Below the pieces are notes generated by a model. It did no database searches and was not told the origin of the DNA. It worked only from the letters and a program-made list of their open reading frames with translations. From JACDAL01 sp035646635 (lineage in GTDB: Bacteria; Actinomycetota; CADDZG01; WHSQ01), in contig DASRPA010000094.1 of the NCBI GenBank assembly GCA_035646635.1, forward strand, positions 1-20,341: a DNA stretch of 20,341 nt, read 5' to 3'. The position numbers and the translations under genes are program-made. Of the stretch, positions 20,327 through 20,341 are shown one piece after another (within the stretch, counting starts at the first letter, position 1; every line of letters begins with the position of its first letter).

Positions 20327-20341
20327 CAGCGCTCCTCGCGC

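Overview
The window is high-GC DNA from what looks like an uncultured or environmental member of the Actinomycetota, probably outside the classical streptomycete/mycobacterial groups (an Acidimicrobiia-like lineage would fit). The evidence is an F420-dependent NADPH reductase, a SigK/RskA-type ECF sigma and anti-sigma pair, an actinobacterial-style sdhDAB set, a biotin-carboxylase/BCCP fusion and frequent GTG starts. The exact class is inference. No rRNA, tRNA or CRISPR array was seen.

Layout: 51-2909 (+) isocitrate dehydrogenase, malate dehydrogenase and a thioredoxin-TPR protein; 3014-4305 (+) ECF sigma factor and its membrane anti-sigma factor; 4421-5290 (+) a lipid kinase; 5437-8899 (-) sdhD-sdhA-sdhB followed by a YdcF-like protein; 9048-11281 (+) methylmalonyl-CoA mutase large subunit overlapping an F420:NADPH reductase; 11377-14209 (-) YjbQ, a nucleotidyltransferase, signal peptidase I and a GNAT protein; 14157-15896 (-) acyl-CoA carboxylase alpha chain, divergent from birA and mug (15917-17268, +). 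From about 17.25 to 19.6 kb there is an accessory patch: a frameshifted and truncated IS110 transposase, a divergent MarR/SDR pair around a perfect palindrome, and a broken hicB antitoxin. A histidine phosphatase (19621-20205) follows.

Most genes form one metabolic theme. A biotin-dependent acyl-CoA carboxylase, its biotin ligase, methylmalonyl-CoA mutase, succinate dehydrogenase, malate dehydrogenase and isocitrate dehydrogenase together would carry propionyl-CoA to succinyl-CoA and round the TCA cycle. Several partners are missing from the window: SdhC, the B12-binding mutase subunit, and the carboxyltransferase.

The most unusual sequence structures are non-coding. A 78-bp element with 13-bp terminal inverted repeats and an internal 41-bp period occurs twice (5314-5391 and 12751-12828). 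A TANNNT hexamer sits 6-9 nt before the start codon of seven genes that begin transcription units, which suggests widespread leaderless transcription; at accC/birA one heptamer could serve both directions. Short tandem duplications sit exactly on two gene junctions of the icd-mdh-trx operon. No clearly novel multi-gene system was identified.
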